This document shows positions 27,839-37,235 of a DNA stretch of 64,000 nucleotides, in pieces. The stretch comes from Anaeromicropila herbilytica (GTDB lineage: Bacteria; Bacillota; Clostridia; Lachnospirales; Lachnospiraceae), in contig NZ_AP024169.1 of NCBI RefSeq assembly GCF_016591975.1, positions 396,001 through 460,000 of the forward strand, read 5' to 3'. Every line of letters begins with the position of its first letter. Positions within the stretch are counted from its first letter, which is position 1. The translations under genes were made by a program, and so were the position numbers. Below the pieces are notes generated by a model. The model made no database searches. It was not told the DNA's origin and saw nothing but the letters and a program-made list of their open reading frames with translations.

Positions 27839-28774
27839 ATGATACATGAATTCAAAACATGTCTACAAAATCATAATCTTTTAGAATTAAGTTCTATTCC
27901 CAAGAGTGATTTACATAATCATGCTGGGTGTGGGGGGAATGTTAACTATATCGCCTCCCAGACAAATATAAAAATCGCTGAACCTCCAGCTGTATTTGAA
28001 TCTTTGTATCATATGCATTCATGGTTTACTGATAACATAAAAGTTCATTGTTCTTATTTAAAGCGCCTAGAGGCAGCTTTCGTACAAGCTTATGATGATA
28101 ATATTCATGTGTTGGCAATGAGTTTCGAGACGGATGAAGCTAATAAAATTGGTGGTATGGATTTAGGATTATTCATACAGACGATGAATACTTTCAAGCA
28201 AAGGTTAGCTCCTTCAACGATATTTTTACCTGAGTTAACCTTCAACCGAGCTTGTTGTGATGTTGATAGCGTGTACTATCGACTTGATGAGATATTGTCA
28301 TATCATTGGTTTAAGTCCGTTGATATTAGTAATGATGAATTTGCCCAACCGATTAGTAATTTTAAAAAGATATACAGAAAAGCAAAAGACTCAGGACTTA
28401 GACTGAAAGCGCATGTAGGTGAAGTTGGTACCGCTGATGATGTGATGGAGGCTGTCGAAGAATTAGAGCTTGATGAAGTCAATCATGGAATTGCAGCAGT
28501 AACATCACCTTTTATTATAAAATGGTTAGCTGATAACAGGGTTCAATTAAATATTTGCCCCTCAAGTAATGTTATGCTAGGAGTAGTAAAAGGATATGAT
28601 GTGCACCCTATAAGACAACTGTATGACTATGGAATCCCAGTTACAATTAATACGGATGATTTATTGATATTCAATCAAACCGTTTCACAGGAATACCTAA
28701 ACCTTTATGATGCTAAATTGATGACAGTTGAAGAATTAGATGATATACGTAAAATAGGACTAAAAATAAAATAA
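27839..28774 (+). CDS. Adenosine deaminase-like metal hydrolase
   Basis: 311 residues. Zinc-ligand and catalytic motifs of the adenosine/AMP deaminase family are visible in order: SDLHNH near residue 23, KAHVGE (~195), NHG (~220) and TIN-TDD (~275-280). The enzyme would deaminate adenosine or a related purine. It is slightly shorter than classic Add (~335) and diverged at the N terminus, so another substrate is possible. The gene is followed in the same direction by a methyltransferase. Confidence 0.75.
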   Translation: MIHEFKTCLQNHNLLELSSIPKSDLHNHAGCGGNVNYIASQTNIKIAEPPAVFESLYHMHSWFTDNIKVHCSYLKRLEAAFVQAYDDNIHVLAMSFETDEANKIGGMDLGLFIQTMNTFKQRLAPSTIFLPELTFNRACCDVDSVYYRLDEILSYHWFKSVDISNDEFAQPISNFKKIYRKAKDSGLRLKAHVGEVGTADDVMEAVEELELDEVNHGIAAVTSPFIIKWLADNRVQLNICPSSNVMLGVVKGYDVHPIRQLYDYGIPVTINTDDLLIFNQTVSQEYLNLYDAKLMTVEELDDIRKIGLKIK

Positions 28775-28797
28775 AAATAATATATTGGAGGCGCAAA

Positions 28798-29535
28798 ATG
28801 AAACAAGATAGTTCAACAGAATGTTGGAATCAAGTAGGAATGGATTTTATGAATAAGGCACAAACAAATGACTTTCGCATGCATTATATCATGCCATATA
28901 CTCTAGAAAAATTAGGTGATGTAGATGGAATGCATATATTGGATTTAGGATGCGGTGAGGGTGGTTATTCACGAGAATTAGCAAAAAAGGGTGCAACGGT
29001 AACTTCGGTGGATTGCTCAGAGCTATTTGTTCAATATGCGATAGATCAGGCAAAAGCAGAAGGTCTGTCCATCCATACGATATGCTCTAATAGCAATCAA
29101 CTGGAGGGAATATGTGATAGAAGCTTTGATATCGTCCTTTGTGCAATGATGTTGATGGATATTGAGGATATGGATGGAACGCTGAAAGAAGTTTATCGTG
29201 TATTAAAGCCTGGCGGAAAGGTTTTTATATCAATATTACATCCATGCTTTAAAAGTAAGGAAAGTAAATGGGTGCTTGAAGGAGAAAAGATCAAAGTAGT
29301 TGTTGAGGATTATTTTAATCCAACAGAGTGGGTTGCAAATATAAAGGGTGTACAAGAACCTGTAATATATAGACATAGAACATTATCGGATTATGTTAAA
29401 TGCTTTGTTAGAAATCATTTTCATATAGTTGATATGAATGAACCTTTGCCTACGGAGGAACAAATAAGCCATTCTTCACGAATTGGGTGGTTATCAAAAA
29501 TTCCTATGTATTTATTTATGGAATTGGAAAAATAG
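28798..29535 (+). CDS. Class I SAM-dependent methyltransferase
   Basis: 245 residues with motif I ILDLGCGEGGYS (~45-56), a VTSVD acidic loop, and motif post I (DIVLCAMMLMDIED). The C-terminal part (PSLSDYVKCF-like region) resembles UbiE/CypM-type enzymes. The substrate is not indicated. GGAGG site; independent single gene or pair with the deaminase upstream. Confidence 0.8.
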   Translation: MKQDSSTECWNQVGMDFMNKAQTNDFRMHYIMPYTLEKLGDVDGMHILDLGCGEGGYSRELAKKGATVTSVDCSELFVQYAIDQAKAEGLSIHTICSNSNQLEGICDRSFDIVLCAMMLMDIEDMDGTLKEVYRVLKPGGKVFISILHPCFKSKESKWVLEGEKIKVVVEDYFNPTEWVANIKGVQEPVIYRHRTLSDYVKCFVRNHFHIVDMNEPLPTEEQISHSSRIGWLSKIPMYLFMELEK

Positions 29536-29585
29536 AAGAAATCTTCTTACTATATAACAAATTACCTACATGAGGAGGTAGAAAA

Positions 29586-30116
29586 GTGAAAAGAGGGAAA
29601 GTTATTTTTCTAAATGGAGTATCGAGTTCTGGTAAAACAACATTGGCATGGAAAATACAAGATTTAGCCAAGGAACCCTATTATCAAATCTCTCAAGATA
29701 TGTTTTGTGAAATGTGGCCAGGAGAATTCTGGAATGCTATGCCAGAAAAGATTTTTAATCATACAATGTCTTTAATGTATCATACAGTGCGCATGTTTGT
29801 AGACAAGGGTGAGAATGTTGTACTAGACCATGTATTGCTTTGTGATGAAAAACTAAAATCTGATAATGGTGAAGCTACTTTGCAGGAATTTAAAAAAATT
29901 ATGAAGGATGTAGAAGTATTATATGTTAAAGTAGAGTGCCCAGTTGAGGAGCTACAAAGAAGAGAAAAATTGCGAGAAAATCGTGAAGTTGGATTAGCAG
30001 AAAGTCAGATTGTATTATTAAATCCACAGATTGATTATGATATTATAGTAAATACATATAGCGAAAATACAGAAGTCAGTGCAAAAAGAATTCTAGAGCT
30101 AATTGAAGCGGAATAG
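29586..30116 (+). CDS. Chloramphenicol phosphotransferase-like kinase
   Basis: 176 residues, GTG start after GAGGAGG. The P-loop GVSSSGKTT (~10-18), an SQDMFCEMWPG stretch and a VLDHVLL motif match the CPT-like family of small nucleoside-kinase-fold phosphotransferases. Some members inactivate antibiotics; most have unknown substrates. Chloramphenicol resistance is not claimed. Confidence 0.75.
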   Translation: MKRGKVIFLNGVSSSGKTTLAWKIQDLAKEPYYQISQDMFCEMWPGEFWNAMPEKIFNHTMSLMYHTVRMFVDKGENVVLDHVLLCDEKLKSDNGEATLQEFKKIMKDVEVLYVKVECPVEELQRREKLRENREVGLAESQIVLLNPQIDYDIIVNTYSENTEVSAKRILELIEAE

Positions 30117-30157
30117 GTATTAAGATTTTACTTAAAAGCATAGAGGAGTGATGACAT

Positions 30158-30769
30158 ATGATTATTAATGCTAGAGATTATTTATTATCTATCATGAAGG
30201 AAAAGAATATTTCAACGGATCGTATTCAACTGCCAAATATCGAATTGGATACTGATAATATTAAAGTACTAATGATAAATGAAGTTCCTCCAGAAAATCC
30301 AAACGATTATTTCTACAGTCAAAGTGAGCATCCAAGTTACATGGATACTACTCTTTGGCTATTTCATAATGCAGGTGTTACTGTCAGTAATATAAGCGAT
30401 ATTGTAAAAATGGGTATTTACATTACTACGGCAGTTAAATCACCAAAGAACGGATACAATGTTGAAACTGATATTATTATAGAGCATCTATCAGTTTTAG
30501 AAGAAGAAATAAATATGTTTCCAAACTTAAAGGTTGTTATGCTTATGGGTGATGTTGCGAAAAAAGCTTATAACATGATTGCTAAAAAGAACACAAAAAG
30601 AAATTGTATACCAACCGGTTCAACTTATAAGATACGCGCAAATGAATATTATTATGGCAATGTACGTGTATTTCCTTCCTATATTATGACTGGAGGAAAT
30701 CTTTTGATAGAAAAGTCAAAGTGCTCCATGATATCAGACGATATTAAGTGTATGATAAAACTGATATAG
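30158..30769 (+). CDS. Uracil-DNA glycosylase superfamily-like protein
   Basis: 203 residues. A conserved-looking pair INEVPPENPNDYF near residue 38 and a VVMLMGDVAKKA strand near 125 resemble the UDG fold of Clostridia proteins so labelled. The classic GxDPY motif is not clear, so enzyme activity is uncertain. It stands alone with its own GAGGAG site. Confidence 0.45.
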   Translation: MIINARDYLLSIMKEKNISTDRIQLPNIELDTDNIKVLMINEVPPENPNDYFYSQSEHPSYMDTTLWLFHNAGVTVSNISDIVKMGIYITTAVKSPKNGYNVETDIIIEHLSVLEEEINMFPNLKVVMLMGDVAKKAYNMIAKKNTKRNCIPTGSTYKIRANEYYYGNVRVFPSYIMTGGNLLIEKSKCSMISDDIKCMIKLI

Positions 30770-30866
30770 ATGAGGGAGAGAATAACTTGTGAATCGCTCA
30801 TGTTAACATGGATACAGTAACAAACGTAAAATTTTAATAAAATAAATATAATAGGTGGGTGAGGCT

Positions 30867-31409
30867 TTGATTATTATACGAGAATTATTGGACAAAGATA
30901 TGCTACAAGCAATTCAACTTAAGGCACTTTGTTGGCCAGAAGAATTGGCAGGAATGTCAGAACATAAATTAGATATAGATAAAGAATATTCTTTTTGGAT
31001 CAATTGGATGCATAGTGGAATTGAAAATAATGATGTAAGGACTTTGCTTGGTGCATTTGAGAATGACAAAATGCTTGGAGTGGCTTTTGCAAGTTTTTCA
31101 GAAAAAGAAGATTCACAATGTGGAATTGAATTGAATGGATTATGGGTTTATCCTGAGATGAGGGGGAGAGGAATATCGTTAATGTTAATGTCAAAGCTTT
31201 TGAACTATTATGAAAATTTAGGTTTAAAAGAAATTGTTATTTATAATTATCATCATTCCTCATCCAACTCATTTTACAGAAAATTTGGAGCAAGGGTGTT
31301 TAAAACGGAGTTTCAAATGGATTCAAAGATTCCAACTGATGTTTTTAAATGTAATATAGTTTCAATGAAAGAATATATCAATAGGAGTTTATCTAAATAT
31401 TGCTGGTAG
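30867..31409 (+). CDS. GNAT family acetyltransferase
   Basis: About 181 residues; the TTG at 30867 follows AGGTGGG by seven bases and is preferred to the GTG at 30855. The acetyl-CoA-binding loop is YPEMRGRGISLMLM (~90-104), followed by a NYHHSSSNSFYRKFG beta-bulge region. Acceptor substrate unknown. It is one of seven GNAT proteins in this window. Confidence 0.8.
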   Translation: MIIIRELLDKDMLQAIQLKALCWPEELAGMSEHKLDIDKEYSFWINWMHSGIENNDVRTLLGAFENDKMLGVAFASFSEKEDSQCGIELNGLWVYPEMRGRGISLMLMSKLLNYYENLGLKEIVIYNYHHSSSNSFYRKFGARVFKTEFQMDSKIPTDVFKCNIVSMKEYINRSLSKYCW

Positions 31410-31542
31410 TTGAAAATGATGACAGGATTTAAAAATGGGCTTAGGTTTGAAGGGTATATAGGTGAATCAACAGGAGAAATTACAAACTTTTATCCAGTGA
31501 TAGAATAGGAGTATGAAAAAATGTTAGAACATGAACTATATG

Positions 31543-32039
31543 TCGATAAAAATAACTAAACCTATTCCAGAGGATATATTCGATAAAAACTTCAATGTGT
31601 CTTAAAAGAAAAAGATGTATTAACTAAGGTAGGAATAATAATTCAAAGCCAAACAGGACTTAGAATTAATGAAGTATTATCTATCCAGCAAGGTTGTGTT
31701 CACATGACGAGCGATGGATATGACTATATGGAAGTTACACTTAGTAAAATAGAAAAAGGTGAACCTATAACCCATAAGGTTTTTATTAATGAATTAGTTA
31801 AAAATGTAGTTTTAGAACTTGAAGAATACACTAAGGATTTAAGAGAAGAAAGTAGGTTAAAAGAATTATTCATAATTAAAAATCATGGAATAAGAGTTTT
31901 GAATACTGAAAAATGCACTTCGAAAAGACTTCCTAACTTCAATGAAAGGTGGGATATAAGAGATAACAAAGGCAACTTATATCCGTTGAAATCTCACCAA
32001 TTTAGAGCAAAAAAGAGCATTAGATGTTCAAAAGTTTAA
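31543..32039 (+). pseudogene. Tn554-type tyrosine recombinase remnant
   Basis: A broken site-specific recombinase. In pieces it reads PIPEDIFDK, then after a frameshift near 31598, VLTKVGIIIQSQTGLRINEVLS (the QTGLR core arginine region), and near the end YPLKSHQFR (the HxxR box); the C-terminal catalytic Tyr segment is missing. These motifs are those of TnpB-like recombinases of Tn554-type elements. The start is lost and a degenerate stretch of ~130 bases precedes it (31410-31540). It marks an old insertion in this accessory zone. Confidence 0.7.
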
Positions 32040-32082
32040 ATATAAGTATTTAAAACCGTTAGTAGATAGTTTGGAGGTGCAA

Positions 32083-32245
32083 ATGAATGGTAAAGATGAT
32101 AAGATAAAGCAATTATTCGAAGAAATTAAGAAACTTAAAGAAGATAAAGAAAAACTAATTATCCAAATTAGTTGATATGGAAGAACTCAAAGACGAAAAT
32201 AAAAGGTTAAGAGAAAGTTTAGATAAAATAAAAAGTATCAAGTAA
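32083..32245 (+). pseudogene. Frameshifted coiled-coil protein, possible transposase accessory
   Basis: A GGAGG site and ATG lead to a charged coiled-coil (KIKQLFEEIKKLKEDKEKL) that hits a stop near 32175, while the same heptad pattern continues in another frame (MEELKDENKRLRESL) to 32245. Tn554-type elements carry a small coiled-coil protein after the recombinase, so this may be its remnant. Confidence 0.5.
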
Positions 32246-32307
32246 GTCCCAATCGTAAAATATGACGACCTAAACACTTTTTATATAATCCAATGGAAGG
32301 AGAAAAA

Positions 32308-32862
32308 ATGGACGATAGAATAAAATTTATATTATCCTCATTATGTGCTATAATGTTTGCAATTTTTCTATATATTCTTTTACATGAATTTGGGCATACG
32401 CTTGTTGCAATTGCTTGTGGAGCGGAAATTACTGATTTCAGTATTATGAAGGCTAAAATGTCATATTTTGGAGGGAATTTTAATCAAATTATGAAGTCCT
32501 TATTAAATGTGGCAGGAATGCTTTTTCCAGTATTAGTTTGTTTAATGTTTACCTTGTTCTTCAACCGTAACAGAAAGAATATATTTTACATATATTTTTT
32601 TACAATGTTTTTTTTAAATACCACCGCTTCAATCTTAGCATGGGTAATAATTCCGATTATAAGTATGTTTTCTACCCCACCCGCAGGCGATGATGTTACA
32701 AAGTTTTTGATTAATTCCCAGTGGAATCAGCTTATAGTTGTATTAAGTGCTGCACTTTTAATTGTTATGATGGTAATAACTGCTTTATATAAAGGATTAT
32801 TTAAATCATTTTTGGATTTACTAAATAAAATATCAAAACAAGAAAAAAATCATTCTATTTAG
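32308..32862 (+). CDS. M50-like membrane metalloprotease homologue
   Basis: About 184 residues; ATG 32308 follows GGAAGGAG. Four membrane segments are visible, and the second one carries LLHEFGHTL (HExGH, residues ~24-32), the zinc-binding motif of site-2-protease-like enzymes. The C-terminal NPDG-type motif of M50 enzymes is not clear, so activity is uncertain. Downstream of the recombinase remnant, it may belong to the same acquired segment. Confidence 0.6.
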   Translation: MDDRIKFILSSLCAIMFAIFLYILLHEFGHTLVAIACGAEITDFSIMKAKMSYFGGNFNQIMKSLLNVAGMLFPVLVCLMFTLFFNRNRKNIFYIYFFTMFFLNTTASILAWVIIPIISMFSTPPAGDDVTKFLINSQWNQLIVVLSAALLIVMMVITALYKGLFKSFLDLLNKISKQEKNHSI

Positions 32863-32998
32863 TACGCAATTTTCTTATATGGCGAATTATAAACAAAGTT
32901 GTTATCATGTTATACACAACAAATAGTGTAAAAAGAAAAGAGGTGAGTTTTAGTGAGGGTTTAGTGCTTGTTATACGCTCTCTCACTAAAGATAAAGT

Positions 32999-33541
32999 AT
33001 GTATAAGGAAAGAATTGATATTTTAAAATTGAATGGAGTAGAATTTGCTGAGGGTTTATCTGAGCAAGAAATTATTGAAATAAAGCAAGAATACAATATT
33101 GATTTTCCGAAAGAACTGCAAGAATTATACTCTACTGCATTGCCAGTATCAAAAGGTTTCTATAACTGGAGAGATTTAAGACCTGCAAATGTTCAATACA
33201 TAAAAGATGTTATGAAGATACCATTCAATGATATATATGAATTGGCAGATGAGGTTTATTGGTGTGACGAATGGGGAGAGGAACCAAACGAGAGTGAACG
33301 AGTTGAAGTTGTTAGAACGATGTTAAAAAAAGCTCCAGCATTAATTCCTATTTATTCACACAGATATATTCCATCAATAAACTTAGAACCAACTCCTGTA
33401 TTTTCTATACATGATACTGATGTAATCTATTATAGTGAAAATATAGAATCATATTTTGAAACAGAATTTGGAATTAAAGACCATAGTGATATAAGTTATG
33501 ATATAATTAAACACGTACCATTTTGGAGTGACCTTTTATAA
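32999..33541 (+). CDS. SUKH (SMI1/KNR4)-like protein
   Basis: 180 residues. The N-terminal LSEQEIIEIKQEYNIDFPKELQELYSTALP segment is the hallmark of SMI1/KNR4 SUKH-fold proteins, often immunity proteins against polymorphic toxins. No toxin gene lies next to it. A stem-forming sequence (TAGTGAG/CTCACTA) precedes the ATG and no strong ribosome site is visible, so translation may be low. Confidence 0.7.
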   Translation: MYKERIDILKLNGVEFAEGLSEQEIIEIKQEYNIDFPKELQELYSTALPVSKGFYNWRDLRPANVQYIKDVMKIPFNDIYELADEVYWCDEWGEEPNESERVEVVRTMLKKAPALIPIYSHRYIPSINLEPTPVFSIHDTDVIYYSENIESYFETEFGIKDHSDISYDIIKHVPFWSDLL

Positions 33542-33626
33542 TAACAATTATCAAGTAAATAATTATCTGGAGGTGAGCATTATAAAAACATTTTTAAGAA
33601 AACATCACAACAAAGCTTTATCCCAT

Positions 33627-33694
33627 GCAGAATAACGATAATGTAATCTATTTCTGTATGGGTAAATAGGTATTACATTATCTGCTTATTCTGC
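33627..33694. repeat. Long imperfect hairpin
   Basis: A ~27-bp stem starts with GCAGAATAA and ends with TTATTCTGC, with a few bulges and a short loop, then a CTTTATTTT run. It may be a bidirectional terminator or a small foldback repeat between the SUKH gene and the following gene. Confidence 0.5.
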
Positions 33695-33734
33695 CTTTAT
33701 TTTGATATTAAAAATAAGGAGCGGATCGATAATT

Positions 33735-33992
33735 ATGAAATATATAAATGCAGCAGATGTATTACCAGAAGAATTATTAAAGCAAGTTCAAGCATATGTA
33801 AAAGGAGATTTACTTTATGTTCCCAACGACAATGAGCAAAAAAGATGGGGAGAAAAGAGTGGTTCTCGTACATACTACATAAAAAGAAACATTGAAATGA
33901 AAAAGAGGTACAAAGATGGAACATCCATTTCTGAAATATCAGATTCATATGGATTGGCATTTGATACTGTTAAGAAAATTCTTTATAGTTAA
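33735..33992 (+). CDS. CD3324-family small HTH-like protein
   Basis: About 85 residues from ATG 33735 (GGAG upstream). It starts MKYINAADVLPEELLKQVQAY and has a C-terminal helix-turn-helix-like part (GTSISEISDSYGLAFDTVKKIL), as in Mor/CD3324-type small proteins common in Clostridia. It may bind DNA; its function is not known. Confidence 0.7.
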   Translation: MKYINAADVLPEELLKQVQAYVKGDLLYVPNDNEQKRWGEKSGSRTYYIKRNIEMKKRYKDGTSISEISDSYGLAFDTVKKILYS

Positions 33993-34013
33993 ATGAAAAG
34001 CAGGACTCTTTGA

Positions 34014-34066
34014 ACTGACCTACATAAGTTAGACCTAAAATCAAACTTATGTGAGGTCAGTTTTTT
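34014..34066 (+). terminator. Rho-independent terminator
   Basis: Stem CTGACCTACATAAGTT with AACTTATGTGAGGTCAG is followed by six T residues. It closes the preceding small gene. Confidence 0.85.
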
Positions 34067-34183
34067 ATGTCAAGAATACGTATAGTTATTTATGACATTT
34101 ATACAAAGCAGATATATGATACGATTAATTATGTGCAGAGAACCTTTGCGTTAGCATATAAAACATATATTAAGCGCCGTTAA
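34067..34183 (+). CDS. Possible 38-residue ORF, weak support
   Basis: An open frame starts inside the terminator T-run and encodes a basic, tyrosine-rich peptide ending KTYIKRR. It has no ribosome binding site and resembles nothing I know. It may be a remnant or a chance frame. Confidence 0.15.
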   Translation: MSRIRIVIYDIYTKQIYDTINYVQRTFALAYKTYIKRR

Positions 34184-34214
34184 AAAATCAAAAATGAAGG
34201 AAAGGAAGATACAT

Positions 34215-35192
34215 ATGCGTTATGAATTTAGCTTTTATAAAGATACGGATTTTGATGAAATAGAACAGCTTGTCCTTTTATCCTATCAATGGGAATACCC
34301 AATCTGGGGACTGAGCAGGCATGAATTTGTAAGAGGTCTACATCCAGCATATACTGGGCATCATCATGCATGGTGTCATACCGTTGGTGTATATAAGGAA
34401 AATGGCAAAGTAGTAGCCTGTGTCATCAATGAGGGTAATTACGACGGAGAAGTTTTTTTCTTGTATGACTCGAAAGAACGTGGAGAAGATAGAGAGCTTC
34501 TAAGAGAAATGATAAAGTATGCGAAGACATATGTGGCTGGTGTGAAAGAAGACAGAAGAACGAAGTCTTTGGACTTATTTGTACCTACATGGAATACTAC
34601 ATTAAAGGATATGGTTCTACAGTCTGGATTTCATGAAATGGAATGGGCGCAGGAATTATATATTCTACCATTTGATAAAAAGCCATTTGAAGTAAAGCTC
34701 CCTGATGGCTATACTTTTGCAGACGGCAATACAGTTCCAGATTTTTACCTTTCAAATACTCATCGATTATCTTTTAGCTACGGTGGAGATTGTCATGCCT
34801 GTGAGCATGGAGAACAGGCATTCCATGATCTAAGACAGATGAAACATTATAATAAAAATCTGGACATATGTGTTCTTGATGAACAAAAGAGACCAGTAGC
34901 AATGGCTATCATATGGTACGATGAAAGCATGCCTTATTGTGAACTGGAACCACTAGGTGTCGTATGGTGGGAGAGAAGAAAAGGAATTGCGACTGCAATA
35001 CTACATGAAGCGGCTAATCGAGTTCAGTCTATGTATCCTCAGTGTAAGGGAATGTTAGGTGGGGATCAGACCTTCTATCAGAAAATTGGGTATGAGAAGA
35101 AGGCGTTTATTTCACAGTACCACTGGGAACTAGAAGTGTTTATTTCTTGGGATAAGGAATCTTATGATAAAGACTATGCGAAAGAAGTATAG
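34215..35192 (+). CDS. GNAT family acetyltransferase (long, two-domain)
   Basis: About 325 residues from ATG 34215 (AGGAAAGGAAG upstream). The C-terminal part contains the acetyl-CoA loop GVVWWERRKGIATAIL (~252-267) and an EPLG strand. The N-terminal ~150 residues look like a second, degenerate GNAT domain. Substrate unknown. A strong terminator follows. Confidence 0.8.
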   Translation: MRYEFSFYKDTDFDEIEQLVLLSYQWEYPIWGLSRHEFVRGLHPAYTGHHHAWCHTVGVYKENGKVVACVINEGNYDGEVFFLYDSKERGEDRELLREMIKYAKTYVAGVKEDRRTKSLDLFVPTWNTTLKDMVLQSGFHEMEWAQELYILPFDKKPFEVKLPDGYTFADGNTVPDFYLSNTHRLSFSYGGDCHACEHGEQAFHDLRQMKHYNKNLDICVLDEQKRPVAMAIIWYDESMPYCELEPLGVVWWERRKGIATAILHEAANRVQSMYPQCKGMLGGDQTFYQKIGYEKKAFISQYHWELEVFISWDKESYDKDYAKEV

Positions 35193-35204
35193 GTAATTCA
35201 AAAG

Positions 35205-35243
35205 AAGCAGGAAAGCTAGCGAAATCAAGCTTTCCTGCTTTTT
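35205..35243 (+). terminator. Rho-independent terminator
   Basis: Perfect 13-base stem AAGCAGGAAAGCT with AGCTTTCCTGCTT, then a T-run. The ~155 bases between this and the next promoter hold no coding signal that I see. Confidence 0.9.
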
Positions 35244-35398
35244 AAAATTATATTAATACGTTTTTGATTATAGGAAACTGGTAAGTTAGAAACGAGGTTT
35301 ATTTTAAATTGTGTACGCAGATCCTAAGAGCAATGTACAAAGAACCTTTATTATAACAGGCTATTCCAATCACAAAGGTGTTAATATATTTTATAAAA

Positions 35399-35427
35399 TT
35401 GACTTACTTTATTTGGGAATGTATAAT
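35399..35427 (+). promoter_or_regulatory. Sigma-A promoter for the methyltransferase gene
   Basis: TTGACT and TATAAT are separated by 17 bases, ~84 bases before the ATG at 35511. This is the closest match to a consensus promoter in the window. Confidence 0.75.
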
Positions 35428-35510
35428 TGATTAAATAGTTTCATAGTAAAATAAGAATGATTTGTAAGTACTAACTAGAGATATGATATTGCTAGTAGGA
35501 GGAAGGAAAA

Positions 35511-36188
35511 ATGAACATCGATAATTTTACTGGTAAAGCAGAAGCCTATGCCAAAGGACGTCCAGGCTACCCTAAGGCTGCCATAGAAACAATCGTCGGA
35601 CTTGCACCATCAGATGCGGTATTCGCAGACATTGGTGCGGGGACGGGGAAGTTCACAGAGAAGCTAGCCGAATATGGCTACTCTGTATTTGCCGTTGAGC
35701 CAAATGGGGATATGCGAGAGCAGCTTGCCGTTACGCTTTCCCCTTTTACAAATGTGAAGATTATGGATGGCACCGCGGAATCAACAACAATTCCTGATCA
35801 CAGCGTTGATATTATCACTGTGGCACATGCATTGCATTGGTTTCATCTGGAGGAGTTCCGTACAGAATGTCGTCGCATTGTGAAGCATGGTGGATGGATC
35901 ATTGCAATTTATAATCATGACCCTGGTAAAGAGCTAACAGATTTCTGTAAACAGACCGTAGATGCATTCTTTACCAATCCTACCACTTGGACATTTCCTA
36001 ACCCAATAGAATATACGAGAGATAACTGGATCGCTTACATAGCATCTCAGGATGACAGTCCATTGCCTACTGATTCGGGATATGATGCACATATTACTGC
36101 ATTAAATGCAGCATTTAACCGTGATAGCGTGGAGGGGCTGTTACACTACGATAAGGTGACAAAGGTATATTGCGAAAGGGTAGAATAA
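35511..36188 (+). CDS. Class I SAM-dependent methyltransferase
   Basis: 225 residues with motif I FADIGAGTGKFTEKL (~38-52), an acidic VEPNGDM loop, and AHALHWFHLEEF (~107). The last two features are typical of a group whose members methylate small molecules. Its base composition looks richer in G+C than neighbours (e.g. codons GCC, GTC, CGC), which could mean recent acquisition. AGGAGG site. Confidence 0.82.
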   Translation: MNIDNFTGKAEAYAKGRPGYPKAAIETIVGLAPSDAVFADIGAGTGKFTEKLAEYGYSVFAVEPNGDMREQLAVTLSPFTNVKIMDGTAESTTIPDHSVDIITVAHALHWFHLEEFRTECRRIVKHGGWIIAIYNHDPGKELTDFCKQTVDAFFTNPTTWTFPNPIEYTRDNWIAYIASQDDSPLPTDSGYDAHITALNAAFNRDSVEGLLHYDKVTKVYCERVE

Positions 36189-36227
36189 GAAATAATAACT
36201 AAACTGAGTTAGTATATATCAAAAAGA

Positions 36228-36256
36228 CCTCTCATAAGACAATGACAGATGAGAGG
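36228..36256 (+). terminator. Hairpin between methyltransferase and AraC gene
   Basis: Eight-base stem CCTCTCAT with ATGAGAGG; no T-run follows closely. Termination would be weak. Confidence 0.4.
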
Positions 36257-36306
36257 ATTATGGGTTTTACTCCTGATATACTTGTGAATGAAAGGAGATG
36301 TGATTT

Positions 36307-37152
36307 TTGGATTGGAATATACGATTGAATAGAGCACTAGATTACATTGAAGAGAACCTATGTAATGAGATTGATTTTGACTATGCAGCTAGATTAGCAT
36401 TTTGTTCGCGAAATGATTTATCAAATATGTTTTTTCTTATCACAGGTATACAGTTAAGCGAATACATCAGGCGCCGACGTCTTTCGCTTGCAGCACTTGA
36501 TTTACAAAACAGTGATGAAAAAATTATTGATATATCTATGAAGTATGGTTATTCCTCGCCAACTGCATTTAATAGAGCATTTCAAATTCAACATAAAGTA
36601 TCTCCTCAATATGCAAGAAGTCGTAAGATCTTTTTAAACTCCTATCCACGCATCACTTTCCAAATAATATTGAATGGAGAGAATAAAATGAAGTGTAGAA
36701 TTGAGAAAAAAGAGGCTTTTAAAGTTGTTGGAGTAAAGAAAACATTTAGAAATGATGCAGTAGAAAATCTAGTACCACTTTTCTGGCGTGATTTACCACA
36801 GGAAACCTATGAAAAGATTATTAGCCAATCCAATGGTGAACCAAAAGGTCTGTTAGGTTTGTGTGCTGACTTTGATGCTGAACATACCTTTGATTATTAC
36901 ATTGCAGCTTCAACTAAAAACTCTGATGTTCAAGATCTGGAACAAATTGATATTCCAGAAGCAACATGGGCAATATTTGAAGCAGAAGGGGAGCTAATGG
37001 AGTTAGTGAATCGTATATGGAAGGAATGGTTCCCATCTTCTGGATACAGAAGAGCCGATAATTCTATTCCTGATGTTGAAGTTTATTTTGATTATGACTT
37101 TCCGAAAGAACACTATACGTATGAACTATGGTACCCTGTTATAAAGGAATAG
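36307..37152 (+). CDS. AraC family regulator with GyrI-like effector domain
   Basis: 281 residues, TTG start nine bases after GGAG. Two helix-turn-helix motifs are at ~8-110 (IDFDYAARLAFCSRNDLSNMFF and KIIDISMKYGYSSPTAFNRAF). The C-terminal ~155 residues form a GyrI/SbmC-like binding domain (MKCRIEKKEAFKVVGVKK). Such AraC-GyrI proteins sense hydrophobic compounds and regulate efflux or modifying genes, perhaps the neighbouring methyl- or acetyltransferases. Confidence 0.85.
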   Translation: MDWNIRLNRALDYIEENLCNEIDFDYAARLAFCSRNDLSNMFFLITGIQLSEYIRRRRLSLAALDLQNSDEKIIDISMKYGYSSPTAFNRAFQIQHKVSPQYARSRKIFLNSYPRITFQIILNGENKMKCRIEKKEAFKVVGVKKTFRNDAVENLVPLFWRDLPQETYEKIISQSNGEPKGLLGLCADFDAEHTFDYYIAASTKNSDVQDLEQIDIPEATWAIFEAEGELMELVNRIWKEWFPSSGYRRADNSIPDVEVYFDYDFPKEHYTYELWYPVIKE

Positions 37153-37185
37153 GATAAATCCCTTGATATTCAAGGGATTTATCCT
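37151..37185 (+). terminator. Rho-independent terminator
   Basis: A 15-base stem (GGATAAATCCCTTGA with TCAAGGGATTTATCC) encloses three bases; a short TATT follows. The core AAATCCCTTGA/TCAAGGGATTT recurs at 55321 and, slightly altered, at 60362. Confidence 0.8.
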
Positions 37186-37235
37186 ATTCATGTAAATATA
37201 TAATTAAGGAAATTTGCATTTTGAGGAGGAGATTT

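Noticed and set aside
31000..31194. Long reverse-strand open frames inside GNAT, GT2 and other genes.
   Set aside because: They lie antisense to well-supported genes, have no ribosome site and show no domain-like pattern.
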